A stretch of DNA of 47,957 nucleotides, from the NCBI RefSeq assembly GCF_018305005.1, contig NZ_JAGQEG010000039.1, positions 1 through 47,957 on the forward strand. The letters are read 5' to 3'. This document shows positions 1-8,098 of the stretch, piece by piece. How positions within the stretch are numbered: the stretch's first letter is position 1; each line of letters opens with the position of its first letter. Below the pieces are notes generated by a model. That model saw only the letters and a list, made by a program, of their open reading frames with translations, was not told where the DNA came from and ran no database searches. The translations under genes and the position numbers were made by a program. This stretch comes from Collimonas silvisoli. GTDB lineage: Bacteria > Pseudomonadota > Gammaproteobacteria > Burkholderiales > Burkholderiaceae_D.

Positions 1-1
1 C

Positions 2-493
2 AAACTGAACAGACCGAAAATGACGCTGCCGTCGAAACAGGACAAAGTGAAGATCGGACAGTCACCGCAGCAACGGCTTACCGAAATGGGTTATGTCGTA
101 CAAGTGATGCCGGGCCTGGGTAACGATTGCGCGCTGCGTACAATTTACGACCAGCTTGTCAACCGCCATAGCCTGGCGATTCTCGACTTCGGTCCTTTTG
201 CCAACTATGTGCGCACCCATGCCAACCTGGCATTCGGCTCGATGATCGACATTCTCAATAACGGCACTCCTATGCTCAACGCGGTACGCGGCTATCTGAT
301 CAACGTACTGCACCTGTACAACGACCCGGCAGAGGTGCAGCTCACCATCAACCTGTGGTCGGCAGTTGGCGATGGCGGATTGATGCAGTTTGATCAGGTC
401 GCGGAGACAGCTCCTGGCGCCGATAATTTGATACTGATGTTTTACTTTAACGGCGTGAATCACTTTGATTCGCTGCGGGGCGGTCCGGGTTAG
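2..493 (+). CDS. C-terminal part of an OTU/papain-like protein (partial, tentative)
   Basis: The frame is open to the left edge, so the first ATG (position 20) need not be the start and this may be the tail of a larger protein. About 157 residues follow that ATG. Two elements resemble the active site of OTU-type cysteine peptidases: GNDCALRT near residue 36, where the Cys begins a helix as in the family's D-G-N-C motif, and NHFDSL near the C-terminus, matching the family's catalytic His followed by an aromatic and Asp/Asn. No signal peptide or membrane segment is visible. OTU-like folds occur as effector or polymorphic-toxin ends, but nothing adjacent (immunity gene, RHS repeats) confirms that here. 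The family assignment is an inference from two short motifs. Confidence 0.4.
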   Translation, partial: KLNRPKMTLPSKQDKVKIGQSPQQRLTEMGYVVQVMPGLGNDCALRTIYDQLVNRHSLAILDFGPFANYVRTHANLAFGSMIDILNNGTPMLNAVRGYLINVLHLYNDPAEVQLTINLWSAVGDGGLMQFDQVAETAPGADNLILMFYFNGVNHFDSLRGGPG

Positions 494-686
494 CCCCATC
501 CTAGGGAGATGCTAGTTCAGCAGACTGACGGCCTTCGCTGGCATTGAACTACTGGCCGTGCCTCCAGGTGACCATCAACCTACCTCTTGGCGCGTTGAAC
601 AAGAATAGCCATGTTCTTACTCACACAGCAACGCCTTGTAAATTAATCAATCTAATCTAAACTCATCAAGAGGCAACCAAGATTAA

Positions 687-881
687 AAAGAAAGTGCCGA
701 GCCGAAAAAAGAAGCGCGGGAAGATACGCGCGACGAAGAGCATAGCGCCGCGCTAGAAAAATGCGGTGCATTAGTCAGTGCGGCGAAGGATGCCTGTATC
801 GCATCGAACAAAGCCAATACGGCAAATAGGATTAGCCGCGGCCAGTGCAATCCGCAAGATTTTGGTGGCAACCGTGCCTGA
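687..881 (+). pseudogene. Remnant of a small Cys-pair (periplasmic-type) protein gene
   Basis: An open frame without a start codon encodes about 64 residues and is preceded immediately by an in-frame TAA at 684-686. Its core reads ALEKCGALVSAAKDACIAS, preceded by a charged Lys/Glu/Ala-rich stretch. This resembles small exported proteins common in Burkholderiales that end in a C-x9-C 'KCDAL..DAKDAC' block. The signal peptide and N-terminal half are missing, so I read it as the 3' remnant of such a gene. The remainder of 494-974 holds nothing else I can support. Confidence 0.4.
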
Positions 882-974
882 CTGGTCCTGACTCCCATAG
901 TTCGACCAAACGATAATAATCAGTGTAGGAAGCGTTTCAAATCTGCGCTTTTGGTTCTGCCGATGGAGTTCATC

Positions 975-1559
975 ATGTATCGACGTGATTTCATGCTGAA
1001 GATGGCCGCATCGCTTGCGGTCACCGGTTTGACAGTTATAGGCTGTACGACTACCACACCGTCCGACGCGAATGCAGACCGGGACAAGCGTCGCCATGAA
1101 ATCGATGCGGGGATTGACGCCACCTTGGCACGTCTGCAGACGGCCGCACCAGGGGCGAATGAACTTCTGGCAAAGGCGCAAGGCGTGCTGGTATTCCCGT
1201 CGGTCATCGCCGCCGGCTTCTGGATCGGCGGCCAGTATGGCGAAGGCGCGCTGCGCACCGGCAATACGACGGAGGGCTACTACAGCACGGCGTCGGCGTC
1301 GATTGGATTGCAGATCGGCGCCCAGTCGAAAGCGCTCATCTTCCTGTTCATGACGCAAGACGCACTCGACAAATTCCGCAACCGCGACGGCTGGTCGGTC
1401 GGCGGCGACGCATCGGTCGCGGCACTGAAGATCGGGGCCAACGGCAACATTGATACCAGTTCGGCGACCTCATCGATTCTGGCATTCGTATTGACCAACA
1501 GCGGGTTGATGGCGAACTTGACGCTGGAAGGCACGAAAGTATCGCGTCTCAATATCTAG
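975..1559 (+). CDS. SYLF-domain (YSC84-like) lipoprotein
   Basis: The product has 194 residues. The ATG at 975 is preferred over in-frame TTG 951 and ATG 963 because a GGAG motif sits about six bases upstream. The N-terminus is a lipoprotein signal: YRRDF, then a hydrophobic stretch ending in a V-I-G-C lipobox followed by TTTTPSD, so the protein should be lipidated and held in the envelope. The rest matches the SYLF/YSC84 lipid-binding family: a helical segment (LAKAQGVLVFPSV), a Gly-rich middle (GGQYGEGALR) and the closing LTLEGTKVSRL. Members bind phospholipids or phosphoinositides in eukaryotes; the bacterial role is not established. It is flanked by unrelated or decayed genes and appears monocistronic. 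Confidence 0.85.
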   Translation: MYRRDFMLKMAASLAVTGLTVIGCTTTTPSDANADRDKRRHEIDAGIDATLARLQTAAPGANELLAKAQGVLVFPSVIAAGFWIGGQYGEGALRTGNTTEGYYSTASASIGLQIGAQSKALIFLFMTQDALDKFRNRDGWSVGGDASVAALKIGANGNIDTSSATSSILAFVLTNSGLMANLTLEGTKVSRLNI

Positions 1560-1729
1560 CAGGCAACATGTTCCGACCCGATACTGCTGGTCAGATTTCC
1601 GCATAGCGGTACCTATCGCATTGCGGCGAAAGTCGGCGGGAATGCGCAGACGAAAACCGGGCAACTGTCAGATCCGATCGTTTACTACAACTTGGTCAAA
1701 TGTCTGAAATTCCGGGGCCACCGTGACCG

Positions 1730-2335
1730 CTACGAAAAACGGAGGTCAAGTTTTTCAGGTTGATAAAAGGATGAAAAGACTGGAATCGATGCCAAGGGTC
1801 GCTGCCGCACCGTCCCCTCGGATTGCTGGTGCGTTTTATTTTCTGCGTAGAGTGATAGAAATTGCGCCCCAATGGCAAACCACTCTTCGCTCGATATAAC
1901 CCGCTCCGCCAGCGGTAACAATTCCTGTTCTTCCTTGACTAACCGCTGTAGCAGGTTGTTGCAATAAAGTTCGATGGATGAATACAACTCTTTTACTTCG
2001 GTCACCCCTTGATCGAAAGCTTGCCGCACCCACTTCCTGACGGATTCGAGAATGCGCAGGCCGGTAGCACTTAACGATTCCAACTCGGCCAGGAGCGAAT
2101 CCGCTTCTTTTGTTGCTTTCTGGATCGCGGGAATGACGTAAATTTCCACTTTGCGTCGATGGCAGGACGCATCAAGCCTGGCAAGCTGACTGACGACCGA
2201 TTCAAGAATAGCCGGGTTGGTGCGCTGCCTGTCTGCTGAGCTGTTCTGGAATAATTGTTGGACCGTGGATAAGAGCTTATGCGCCCTCTTTTGCTCCACT
2301 GAAAGACTGATAAGAGCGTAAGTAGTTGTTAGCAT
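1730..2335 (-). CDS. Hemerythrin-like (HHE-type) protein with degenerate metal ligands
   Basis: The product has 201 residues. The start at 2335 is chosen because GAAGGAGACGAA lies directly upstream; an extension of 18 residues is possible but lacks this site. The layout is all-helical, as in HHE/hemerythrin-like proteins. CHRRKVEIYVIPAI (near residues 60-75) sits where the family has HHxxEDxxLFPAL, and KEEQELLPLAERVISSEEW (near 145-165) sits where it has H-x-x-EExxLLPLAEr. Several His positions that bind the di-iron centre are replaced, so iron binding is doubtful. The family assignment comes from this two-helix match. The tail after about residue 175 is unmatched. Confidence 0.5.
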   Translation of the reverse strand: MLTTTYALISLSVEQKRAHKLLSTVQQLFQNSSADRQRTNPAILESVVSQLARLDASCHRRKVEIYVIPAIQKATKEADSLLAELESLSATGLRILESVRKWVRQAFDQGVTEVKELYSSIELYCNNLLQRLVKEEQELLPLAERVISSEEWFAIGAQFLSLYAENKTHQQSEGTVRQRPLASIPVFSSFYQPEKLDLRFS

Positions 2336-2546
2336 TTCGTCTCCTTCATTGTTAATTACATGCCACCCAAACAAAATTGGGGGAGTCAACAGAATCAGGT
2401 GAAATCAAAACAAACGTCGGTAGGAAGCGCTTGAGAGGTGAAGCAGAATAGCAAGTATAGGACAAAAATCAGATAAAGAAACGTCAACACAGCTACGTAT
2501 TGCACAATATTGATTCAGCGCTAAAATTTAACCAACTCCTGCCAGA

Positions 2547-2611
2547 TGTCAATTGCAGCGCTGTCGGAATACGATCCGACTGCTAGCAAGATCGGTGCGT
2601 CGCAATTGACA
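2547..2611. repeat. Nested inverted repeat downstream of phbB
   Basis: The outer arms TGTCAATTGC (2547-2556) and GCAATTGACA (2602-2611) are perfect inverted repeats. Inside them GTCGGA (2563-2568) and TCCGAC (2575-2580) form a second small hairpin. The structure begins just past the phbB stop in the direction of phbB transcription and could act as a terminator or 3' mRNA stabiliser. No T-run follows on either strand, so a classical intrinsic terminator is not demonstrated. Confidence 0.45.
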
Positions 2612-2617
2612 GGAGCC

Positions 2618-3358
2618 CTAGTACATGTGTTGTCCGCCATTGATGGCGATATTCGCGCCGGTCACAAACGCCGCCTCATCCGCGGCTAGATAGGCGACCA
2701 GGCCGGCGACTTCCTCCGGCTTGCCCAGGCGCCCCATCGGAATCTGCGGAATGATCTTGCTGCCGAGTATGTCCGGCGCAATCGCCATCACCATCTTGGT
2801 GCCGATATAGCCAGGCGAAATCGTGTTCACCGTCACGCCTTTGCGCGCCACTTCCAGTGCCAGCGCCTTGGTGAAGCCATGCATGCCGGCCTTGGCAGCC
2901 GAATAGTTGCTTTGTCCGAACGCGCCTTTTTGTCCATTCACCGACGAAATATTGATGATGCGCCCCCAGCCGCGCTCGACCATGCCGTCGCACACCGGTG
3001 TGGTCATGTTGAATACAGAGTCGAGATTGGTATGCATCACCGCATCCCAGTCGGGCTTGTCCATTTTCTTGAAACTCATGTCGCGCGTGATACCCGCATT
3101 GTTGACCAGCACATCGATCGGACCGATTTCCTTCTCGATGGTGCCGATGCACTCCTTGGCCGACTCGTAGTTGGACACATCACATCGATAGGCATGGAAG
3201 TGGTAACCCTGTTGCCCCATCAACGCCAACCATTCGTTGGCCTTGGTATTGCCGGGCGAATAGGTCGTGATTACCTGGTGGCCCAATGAAGCCAATTTGA
3301 TGCACACCGCTTCGCCTAAGCCGCCCATGCCGCCGGTCACCAATGCAATTCTTGCCAT
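2618..3358 (-). CDS. phbB: Acetoacetyl-CoA reductase
   Basis: The product has 246 residues, the usual length for PhaB/PhbB. The ATG at 3358 follows CAGGAGACAAC, a good ribosome binding site; the 26-residue upstream extension is not needed. It reduces acetoacetyl-CoA to (R)-3-hydroxybutyryl-CoA with NADPH, the second step of polyhydroxybutyrate synthesis in the cytoplasm. It is a classical short-chain dehydrogenase: TGGMGGLG cofactor loop (residues 8-15), NNAG (about 88-91), catalytic Ser in NISSVNG and Tyr/Lys in YSAAKAG. The closing GANIAINGGQHMY is typical of PhaB. The phasin gene lies upstream on the same strand, which supports a PHB function. Confidence 0.95.
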   Translation of the reverse strand: MARIALVTGGMGGLGEAVCIKLASLGHQVITTYSPGNTKANEWLALMGQQGYHFHAYRCDVSNYESAKECIGTIEKEIGPIDVLVNNAGITRDMSFKKMDKPDWDAVMHTNLDSVFNMTTPVCDGMVERGWGRIINISSVNGQKGAFGQSNYSAAKAGMHGFTKALALEVARKGVTVNTISPGYIGTKMVMAIAPDILGSKIIPQIPMGRLGKPEEVAGLVAYLAADEAAFVTGANIAINGGQHMY

Positions 3359-3500
3359 GTTGTCTCCTGGCGTTGTAGTTTGCGATATCGTTGAAAATGA
3401 CGCTGCTTGCTGAACGCCCTGCCTTTTACTGCCCATGCTGCGTCAATACACAGGCGTGCGAGCATTTTTTCCCTGCCGCGCGGTTTTGCTGCTCCGAGCG

Positions 3501-4030
3501 TCAGGCGGCGCTTGCTTTAGCAGCCGTCGCGGCTTTTCCTGCGCCTTGTGGCGCCTGGTTGGCCGCCGACGTTAGCCCACCACCGCTCAGTACGCCAACA
3601 GCGTGCTGCACCGGCTTGGTCAACACGGCGTACCCTGCAGCAGCATTGTCGGTGGCGGACTTGATCAGTGAAAAGCCTGGTCCGAACCGGCCAGCGCACT
3701 TTTTGCGATTTCTTCCATCATTGCCGTCCCGTTGCGGCGGATCTCTGCGGTGGCGGTTTCGGTGGCGTGGCTGAACTCGGCATGGGTGGCGGCGGTGGAT
3801 TCAACCAGCGAGCTTCCCGGATAAAATTGCGCGTCTCTTGCTGACGAGTAAGCAGCCGCGGCTTTTAACTTGCCTTCCAGTCGCGCAATGCGCGCGTTAA
3901 GGAGATTTACCTGGGCCTGGACATGCTCCTCATCATTCTCTGCCGACAATAACTGCAATCGGGCAACTGCCAGCTCATCATTAATGATCGCGAGAGGCGT
4001 GGGAGTAAACAAACGTTTGAATATGTTCAT
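3501..4030 (-). pseudogene. Phasin (PHB granule protein) gene with a one-base frameshift
   Basis: The intact reading starts at 4030 (MNIFKRLF, with GGAGAAAG just upstream) and as written stops at 3665 after GSDQAFH. If one base is added to the T4 run (A4 on the plus strand, 3671-3674), the frame continues as AFSLIKSATDNAAAGYAVLTK and ends at TGA 3501-3503 after an Ala/Lys-rich tail (KAATAAKASAA). The restored product is 176 residues, the usual phasin size, and its second half matches the phasin pattern AGS-x-A-x-x-L-x-K-S-A...AY...TK...Q. Phasins coat PHB granules, consistent with phbB 142 bases downstream. The first 55 residues (coiled-coil-like, rich in Leu, Ala and Gln) are not typical phasin. 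A true frameshift or a homopolymer sequencing error are both possible. Confidence 0.65.
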
Positions 4031-4638
4031 ATCTTTCTCCTGTACGTGCGTAATGAAGCTCAACGTTGATATTCGGGCAAAAACGTCGTTTTTTTTACCG
4101 CGAACGTATGTTTGCCGAGGACTTCTATCTTTACTTGTAACAGCCAGATTTAATTCTGGCGAAGTTGTGGCTATACATGCACGCGAAGGAGTAAGTTGTG
4201 TACTGAATACAGGCAAAGCTCTTTTGTGGGCCAAGCTGCGACGCCCAACTCTGCTTACTGCCTTGCCTTTTGATGAGCCTTCATTTTCTCCCCGCTTTTT
4301 TTTGAAACAACGCTTGAATCTGCGCTGCAGGATCAGGTTTTTTCAGCTCATTTGCAGCCTAATTCCTGTTATTCCCGATGGGATTATTATTGTTATTGAA
4401 TGTATATTAATTTATGTTTATGTCAAGTGATAAATAAGCAATATCCGCACAGCCGACAATCCGGAAGGCGACTACGCGCCCTCATGCCGAGAATCATTGC
4501 GCTGTGGCTTTTTTATGCCCGCACGCACTGACTACTCTATGCGTCTTGGCTTTTATCATTGGAACAGGCCCGGTAACGGCTCGTTGGACGGAAACCTACA
4601 GGGGGCGCCCGATAGAAACCTGCTGCCCGATTGGCCGC
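4031..4638. other. Gene-poor gap upstream of the phasin gene
   Basis: About 600 bases without a supported gene. The part from 4031 to about 4440 is more AT-rich than its surroundings and should contain the phasin promoter (minus strand). A plus-strand frame across roughly 4420-4668 is free of stops but has no recognisable motif or clear ribosome binding site; I do not call it. Confidence 0.5.
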
Positions 4639-4968
4639 TCAGTCCACCACAAACAGCTTGGCCCCGACCGCAGTAAAAGACCTGTGCGGCTCCGCGCCAT
4701 CCGCAACCTGATAGCTCATTCCAGCTTTCAACAAAAACTTGCGGCCGTCTTCGAGTTCGGTGTGCAGCTCGCCCTCAAGGCAAAACAGGATATGCCCCTT
4801 GCTGCACCAATGGTCGGCCAGGTAACCCGGCGTGTATTCGACCATGCGCACCCGGATGCCGCCGAAATGACGGGTCCGCCAATAGGCCATCCCTGTCTCG
4901 CCTTTGTGTTCGGTACGTTCAACCGTTTGCCAGTCGGTCGTGCCAAACGGGATATCCGCCATCTTCAT
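4639..4968 (-). CDS. Small cupin-fold protein (DHCW-motif type)
   Basis: The product has 109 residues; ATG 4968 follows AAGGAAAAAC (an ATG two codons later is also possible). It is a single cupin barrel: RMVEYTPGYLADHWC, then SKGHILFCLEGELHTEL, then GMSYQVADGAEPHRSF. The D-H-W-C/H arrangement and the paired G-H-x-L-F/E-G-E-L strand are those of the DHCW-motif cupins, cytoplasmic proteins of unknown reaction. The usual metal-binding His set is only partly present. It lies 61 bases downstream of xdhC on the same strand and may be cotranscribed with it. Confidence 0.7.
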   Translation of the reverse strand: MKMADIPFGTTDWQTVERTEHKGETGMAYWRTRHFGGIRVRMVEYTPGYLADHWCSKGHILFCLEGELHTELEDGRKFLLKAGMSYQVADGAEPHRSFTAVGAKLFVVD

Positions 4969-5029
4969 GTTTTTCCTTTTTACGCTTAGTTATTTATGCC
5001 GCAGCCTGAAGCAAAGCCAGCGGGCCAAT

Positions 5030-6031
5030 TCAAGGCCGTTCGACCAATCGCAGATCGTCGGTAGCGATGGCGCAGGCAGAGGGCGATACTGTCACCCGCC
5101 CGCGATTGCGCAGCATCACCAGTTCAGCCAGCACCGATACCGCGATCTCTGCCGGCGAGCGGCTCAGGATAGACAAGCCGATGGGCGCATGCAAGCCTTG
5201 GATTTGCTCGGGGCTCAGGTCCAGCATCAGCAATCGCTCCTTGCGCGCCTCGCTGCTGGCCATCGAGCCGATCGCGCCGACATAAAACGCATCGGTCTTG
5301 AGCGCCTCCATCAGCGCCATGTCATCGATTTTCGGATCATGGCTGAGGGTGACGATCACGGTGCGGCGATCCGGCTTGAACGCCAGCACCGCATCGTCCG
5401 GCATGCCGTCCAGCCAGGTGACGTCGCCGGCTTGCCAGTTGCGGCGCTGCTCTTCGCGCGGATCGTTCAGATAGACCGAGAAATCCAGCGCCGGCGCCAT
5501 CTGCGCCAGGTATTCCGAAACCTGGCCGGCGCCGATGATCAGCAAGCGCCAGCGCGGGCCGAATACCTGCAGCAATTCCTGCTCGTCGAAATGCAGAGCG
5601 AAATCGGCGTCGCTGGGTTCAATGCTGGCCTCGCCGCTGCGCATGTCCAGGCGGCGCTGCACCAGCTTGCGGCCGGCGACGGCGTCCAGCAGAGGCGTCA
5701 GCGCCGCGGCGTCGCGCAACGGTTCGATCACCAGTTCCAGCGTGCCGCCGCAGGGCAAGCCGAAACGCTGCATCTGTTCGGCGCTGATGCCGTAACGCAC
5801 CAGTTCAATCCGCTCGGGAAACGCTACACCAAAGCGCTGCATCAAGTCATCCTCGATACAGCCGCCCGAGACCGAGCCGGTAAATGCGCCATCGTCGGTA
5901 ATCGCAAACAGCGAGCCCAGCGGACGCGGCGCCGAACCCCAGTTGCGCACCACCGTGACCAAGGCCACCCGCTTCCCTTGCTGCAACCAGCTGACGGCGC
6001 TTTTCAGCACTTGATAATCGACTGCATTCAT
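5030..6031 (-). CDS. xdhC: XdhC family protein (molybdenum hydroxylase maturation)
   Basis: The product has 333 residues. XdhC proteins bind molybdenum cofactor, help sulfurate it and insert it into xanthine dehydrogenase-type enzymes. The N-terminal XdhC/CoxI domain is clear: VTVVRNWGSAPRPLGSLFAI (about 26-45) and the GSVSGGCIEDDL signature (about 52-63). A C-terminal Rossmann domain starts at LLIIGAGQVSEYLA (about 163-176) and includes VTLSHDPKIDD and AIGSMAS. The expected partner enzyme is not intact here: only a remnant of a molybdopterin subunit lies just upstream (6139-6249), separated by a terminator. It may now serve an enzyme encoded elsewhere. Confidence 0.9.
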   Translation of the reverse strand: MNAVDYQVLKSAVSWLQQGKRVALVTVVRNWGSAPRPLGSLFAITDDGAFTGSVSGGCIEDDLMQRFGVAFPERIELVRYGISAEQMQRFGLPCGGTLELVIEPLRDAAALTPLLDAVAGRKLVQRRLDMRSGEASIEPSDADFALHFDEQELLQVFGPRWRLLIIGAGQVSEYLAQMAPALDFSVYLNDPREEQRRNWQAGDVTWLDGMPDDAVLAFKPDRRTVIVTLSHDPKIDDMALMEALKTDAFYVGAIGSMASSEARKERLLMLDLSPEQIQGLHAPIGLSILSRSPAEIAVSVLAELVMLRNRGRVTVSPSACAIATDDLRLVERP

Positions 6032-6080
6032 GGCTTGTTTGATCCCTACCGAATCCTTTTTGGATTTTTATCAGTGTAAT

Positions 6081-6120
6081 GAAAAACAGGATCGGCCGCT
6101 GATACGGTCGATCCTGTTCT
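6081..6120 (-). terminator. Intrinsic terminator after the ABC transporter operon
   Basis: Perfect 10-bp arms (6085-6094 and 6109-6118, AACAGGATCG/CGATCCTGTT), extended inward by four further pairs including one G-U. On the minus strand the stem is followed directly by a run of five T. This ends transcription arriving from the transporter operon before xdhC. Confidence 0.8.
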
Positions 6121-6138
6121 GAAACCACCTGGTCGAAG

Positions 6139-6249
6139 TTAATGCGACATGTCGCGCGCGAACACTTTGGCGCCGGTTACCTTGGCAATGCCATCGATAC
6201 GGAATTTAACGTGACCACCGAGCTGACCGTTACTGCTGTCCCAGGCGGC
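6139..6249 (-). pseudogene. Remnant of a xanthine-dehydrogenase-type molybdopterin subunit
   Basis: Immediately after the permease stop and in the same frame, about 36 codons encode a recognisable piece: SSNGQLGGHVKFRIDG followed by IAKVTGAKVFARDM, then stop. R-x-D-G-x-x-K-V-T-G-x-A/K-x-F/Y-x-x-D is the N-terminal hallmark of the large molybdopterin-binding subunit of xanthine dehydrogenase and aldehyde oxidase enzymes, normally 700-1,000 residues. Here it has no start codon and ends at TAA 6139-6141. Most of the gene has therefore been lost between the transporter operon and xdhC. The xdhC neighbour independently supports this reading. Confidence 0.7.
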
Positions 6250-7101
6250 TCACAAACGCTCGGTCTCGCCGCTCTTCGGCTGCCATTTCATCAGGCGTTT
6301 TTCGATCATCCCCACCAGCGTATCGAGCACCAGCGCAAACGCCGTCAGCATCAGAATCCCGGCGAACACAGTGTTGATGTCGAAACTGCCTTCGGCTTGC
6401 AGGATCAGGTAGCCGACGCCACGCGCCGAACCGAGGTATTCGCCGACGATGACGCCGACGAACGCCAGCCCGACCGAGGTATGCAAACTGGAAAACACCC
6501 AGGAAGTGGCCGACGGCAGGTACACCGTGCGCAACAGCTGACGCTGGTTGGCGCCCAGCATGCGGGCGTTGTCCAGCACCACCGGGCTGACTTCCCGGAC
6601 GCCTTGATAGGCGTTGAAGAAAACGATGAAAAATACCAGCGTCACCGCCAGCGCCACCTTGGACCAGATGCCGAGTCCGAACCACATCGCAAAAATCGGC
6701 GCCAGGATCACCCGCGGCATGGCGTTCGAAGCCTTGATGTAGGGATCGAGGATCGCCGAGGTTAGCGGCGACAAGGCCAGCCACAAGCCGACGCCCAGGC
6801 CGAACACCGTGCCGATGCCGAACGCCAGCATGGTTTCGGTCAGAGTCACCAGCAGATGCGAATAAATCTCCGCCGGGAAAGTCAGGGTGAACCAGGTATG
6901 GTCGCCGAAGCCGACTTCCACAGCACCGCTGCCGACCGTAAACCATTGCCAGATGCGTTGCAGCACCTTGATCGGCTCGCCGAAGAAAAACGCGGTTTGC
7001 GGATTGCGCGTGGCCAGGTGCCAGATGCAGAAAAATATCAGCAGCACCAACACTTGATAGACGCGCAGATTCTTATAATTCGGCTTGATGACTTTCCACA
7101 T
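6250..7101 (-). CDS. ABC transporter permease (nitrate/sulfonate/taurine family)
   Basis: The product has 283 residues and about six membrane helices (LVLLIFFCIWHLA near 17-29, HLLVTLTETMLAFGIGTVFGLGVGLWL near 83-109, later pairs around 145-160, 205-220 and 250-270). The coupling (EAA-like) loop contains DNARMLGANQRQLLRTVYLPSA, contacting the ATPase. This is the SsuC/TauC-type inner-membrane subunit. It is the third gene of the minus-strand operon after the binding protein and ATPase. The substrate is not evident; adjacent molybdenum hydroxylase traces suggest an N-heterocycle or related compound (inference). Confidence 0.9.
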   Translation of the reverse strand: MWKVIKPNYKNLRVYQVLVLLIFFCIWHLATRNPQTAFFFGEPIKVLQRIWQWFTVGSGAVEVGFGDHTWFTLTFPAEIYSHLLVTLTETMLAFGIGTVFGLGVGLWLALSPLTSAILDPYIKASNAMPRVILAPIFAMWFGLGIWSKVALAVTLVFFIVFFNAYQGVREVSPVVLDNARMLGANQRQLLRTVYLPSATSWVFSSLHTSVGLAFVGVIVGEYLGSARGVGYLILQAEGSFDINTVFAGILMLTAFALVLDTLVGMIEKRLMKWQPKSGETERL

Positions 7102-7158
7102 GATTCTGTTTTATCCCTGTTTTTCTGATTCCGAGAGCAGCAGCTCACTGGCAGCTAA

Positions 7159-7968
7159 TTAAGCGATCTTCTTTTGCTGCTGATACCCCTTCAGCACCTC
7201 GTCGCGCAGCACACTCCAGATCTGCTGGTGCAATTCGACGAAGCGCAGTTCGTTGCGGATCTCCGCCACATCGCGCGGGCGCGGCAGGTCGATCGCGAAT
7301 TCGCCGATCGGATGGGTGCCGGGCCCGGCCGACAGCACCACCACCCGGTCCGACATGGCGATCGCCTCATCCAGATCGTGCGTAATGAACAGCACCGCCT
7401 TGCGCTTGGCGCTCCAAAGCTCCAGCACTTCGTTTTCCATCAGTTGCCGGGTCTGGATATCCAGCGCCGAAAACGGCTCATCCATCAGGATGATGTCGGG
7501 ATCGAGAATCAGGGTCTGCGCCAGGGCCACCCGCTTGCGCATGCCGCCTGACAGTTGATGCGGGTAACGGTCGCCAAACCCTTGCAGGCCGACCCGCGCC
7601 AGCCATTCTTCGCCCAACTGGCGCGCACGGCTTTCATCGGTTTCTCGATACTGCAAGCCGGCGATGACGTTTTGCAGCGCGCTGCGCCACGGCATCAAGG
7701 CTTCGGCCTGGAACATATAGCCGGCGCGGCGATTGATGCCGAGCAGCGGCTCGCCGAACACCTTGACGCTGCCGGACGAGGGCTGCAGCAAACCCGCGCC
7801 CACATTCAGCAGGGTCGATTTGCCGCAGCCGGTGGGCCCGACCACGGAGACGAATTCGCCCGGCGCAATCGACAAGCTGGTGTCAGCTACTGCGGTGTAG
7901 CGCTGGGAACGGTCGTCTTTGGAGATGAAGGTGCAACTGACGTTGTCGAGATGGAGAGCTGGAGTCAT
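7159..7968 (-). CDS. ABC transporter ATP-binding protein (nitrate/sulfonate/taurine family)
   Basis: The product has 269 residues. All nucleotide-binding motifs are present: Walker A GPTGCGKSTLL (about 44-54), Q-loop in MFQAEALMPWR, signature LSGGMRKRVALAQ (about 143-155), Walker B ILMDEPFSALD (about 164-174) and the H-loop in FITHDLDEAI. The M-R-K-R variant after LSGG is typical of the SsuB/TauB group. It energises the permease encoded 57 bases downstream and is preceded by its binding protein. Confidence 0.93.
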   Translation of the reverse strand: MTPALHLDNVSCTFISKDDRSQRYTAVADTSLSIAPGEFVSVVGPTGCGKSTLLNVGAGLLQPSSGSVKVFGEPLLGINRRAGYMFQAEALMPWRSALQNVIAGLQYRETDESRARQLGEEWLARVGLQGFGDRYPHQLSGGMRKRVALAQTLILDPDIILMDEPFSALDIQTRQLMENEVLELWSAKRKAVLFITHDLDEAIAMSDRVVVLSAGPGTHPIGEFAIDLPRPRDVAEIRNELRFVELHQQIWSVLRDEVLKGYQQQKKIA

Positions 7969-8003
7969 GGGAGTAGGGATTGGCTTGTTGCTGCTGCCGG
8001 TTC

Positions 8004-8083
8004 AAGCATCCGAATTGCCTGCAATCCGGATGCTTCATTTGCATGACGGAGGGACAAAGCAGCAGGTCTTAACGACTGCTGCT
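8004..8083. repeat. Two intercistronic hairpins between binding protein and ATPase genes
   Basis: Stem 1: AAGCATCCG (8004-8012) with CGGATGCTT (8027-8035). Stem 2: AGCAGCAG (8058-8065) with CTGCTGCT (8076-8083). Both lie in the 130-base spacer after the binding-protein stop on the minus strand. Hairpins here are known to stabilise the upstream message or attenuate readthrough, giving more binding protein than membrane components; this role is inferred. Confidence 0.5.
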
Positions 8084-8098
8084 CCCCTGCCCCGCAAA

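Noticed and set aside
1560-1763. A stop-free stretch in frame after the SYLF gene stop (contains HSGTYRIAAKVGGN).
   Set aside because: It looks somewhat coding-like but has no start and no recognised family, and 68 codons without a stop is not improbable in GC-rich DNA; it also overlaps the end of the convergent gene.
4420-4668. A stop-free plus-strand frame in the gap before the cupin gene.
   Set aside because: No clear start, ribosome binding site or family motif; it overlaps the cupin 3' end.
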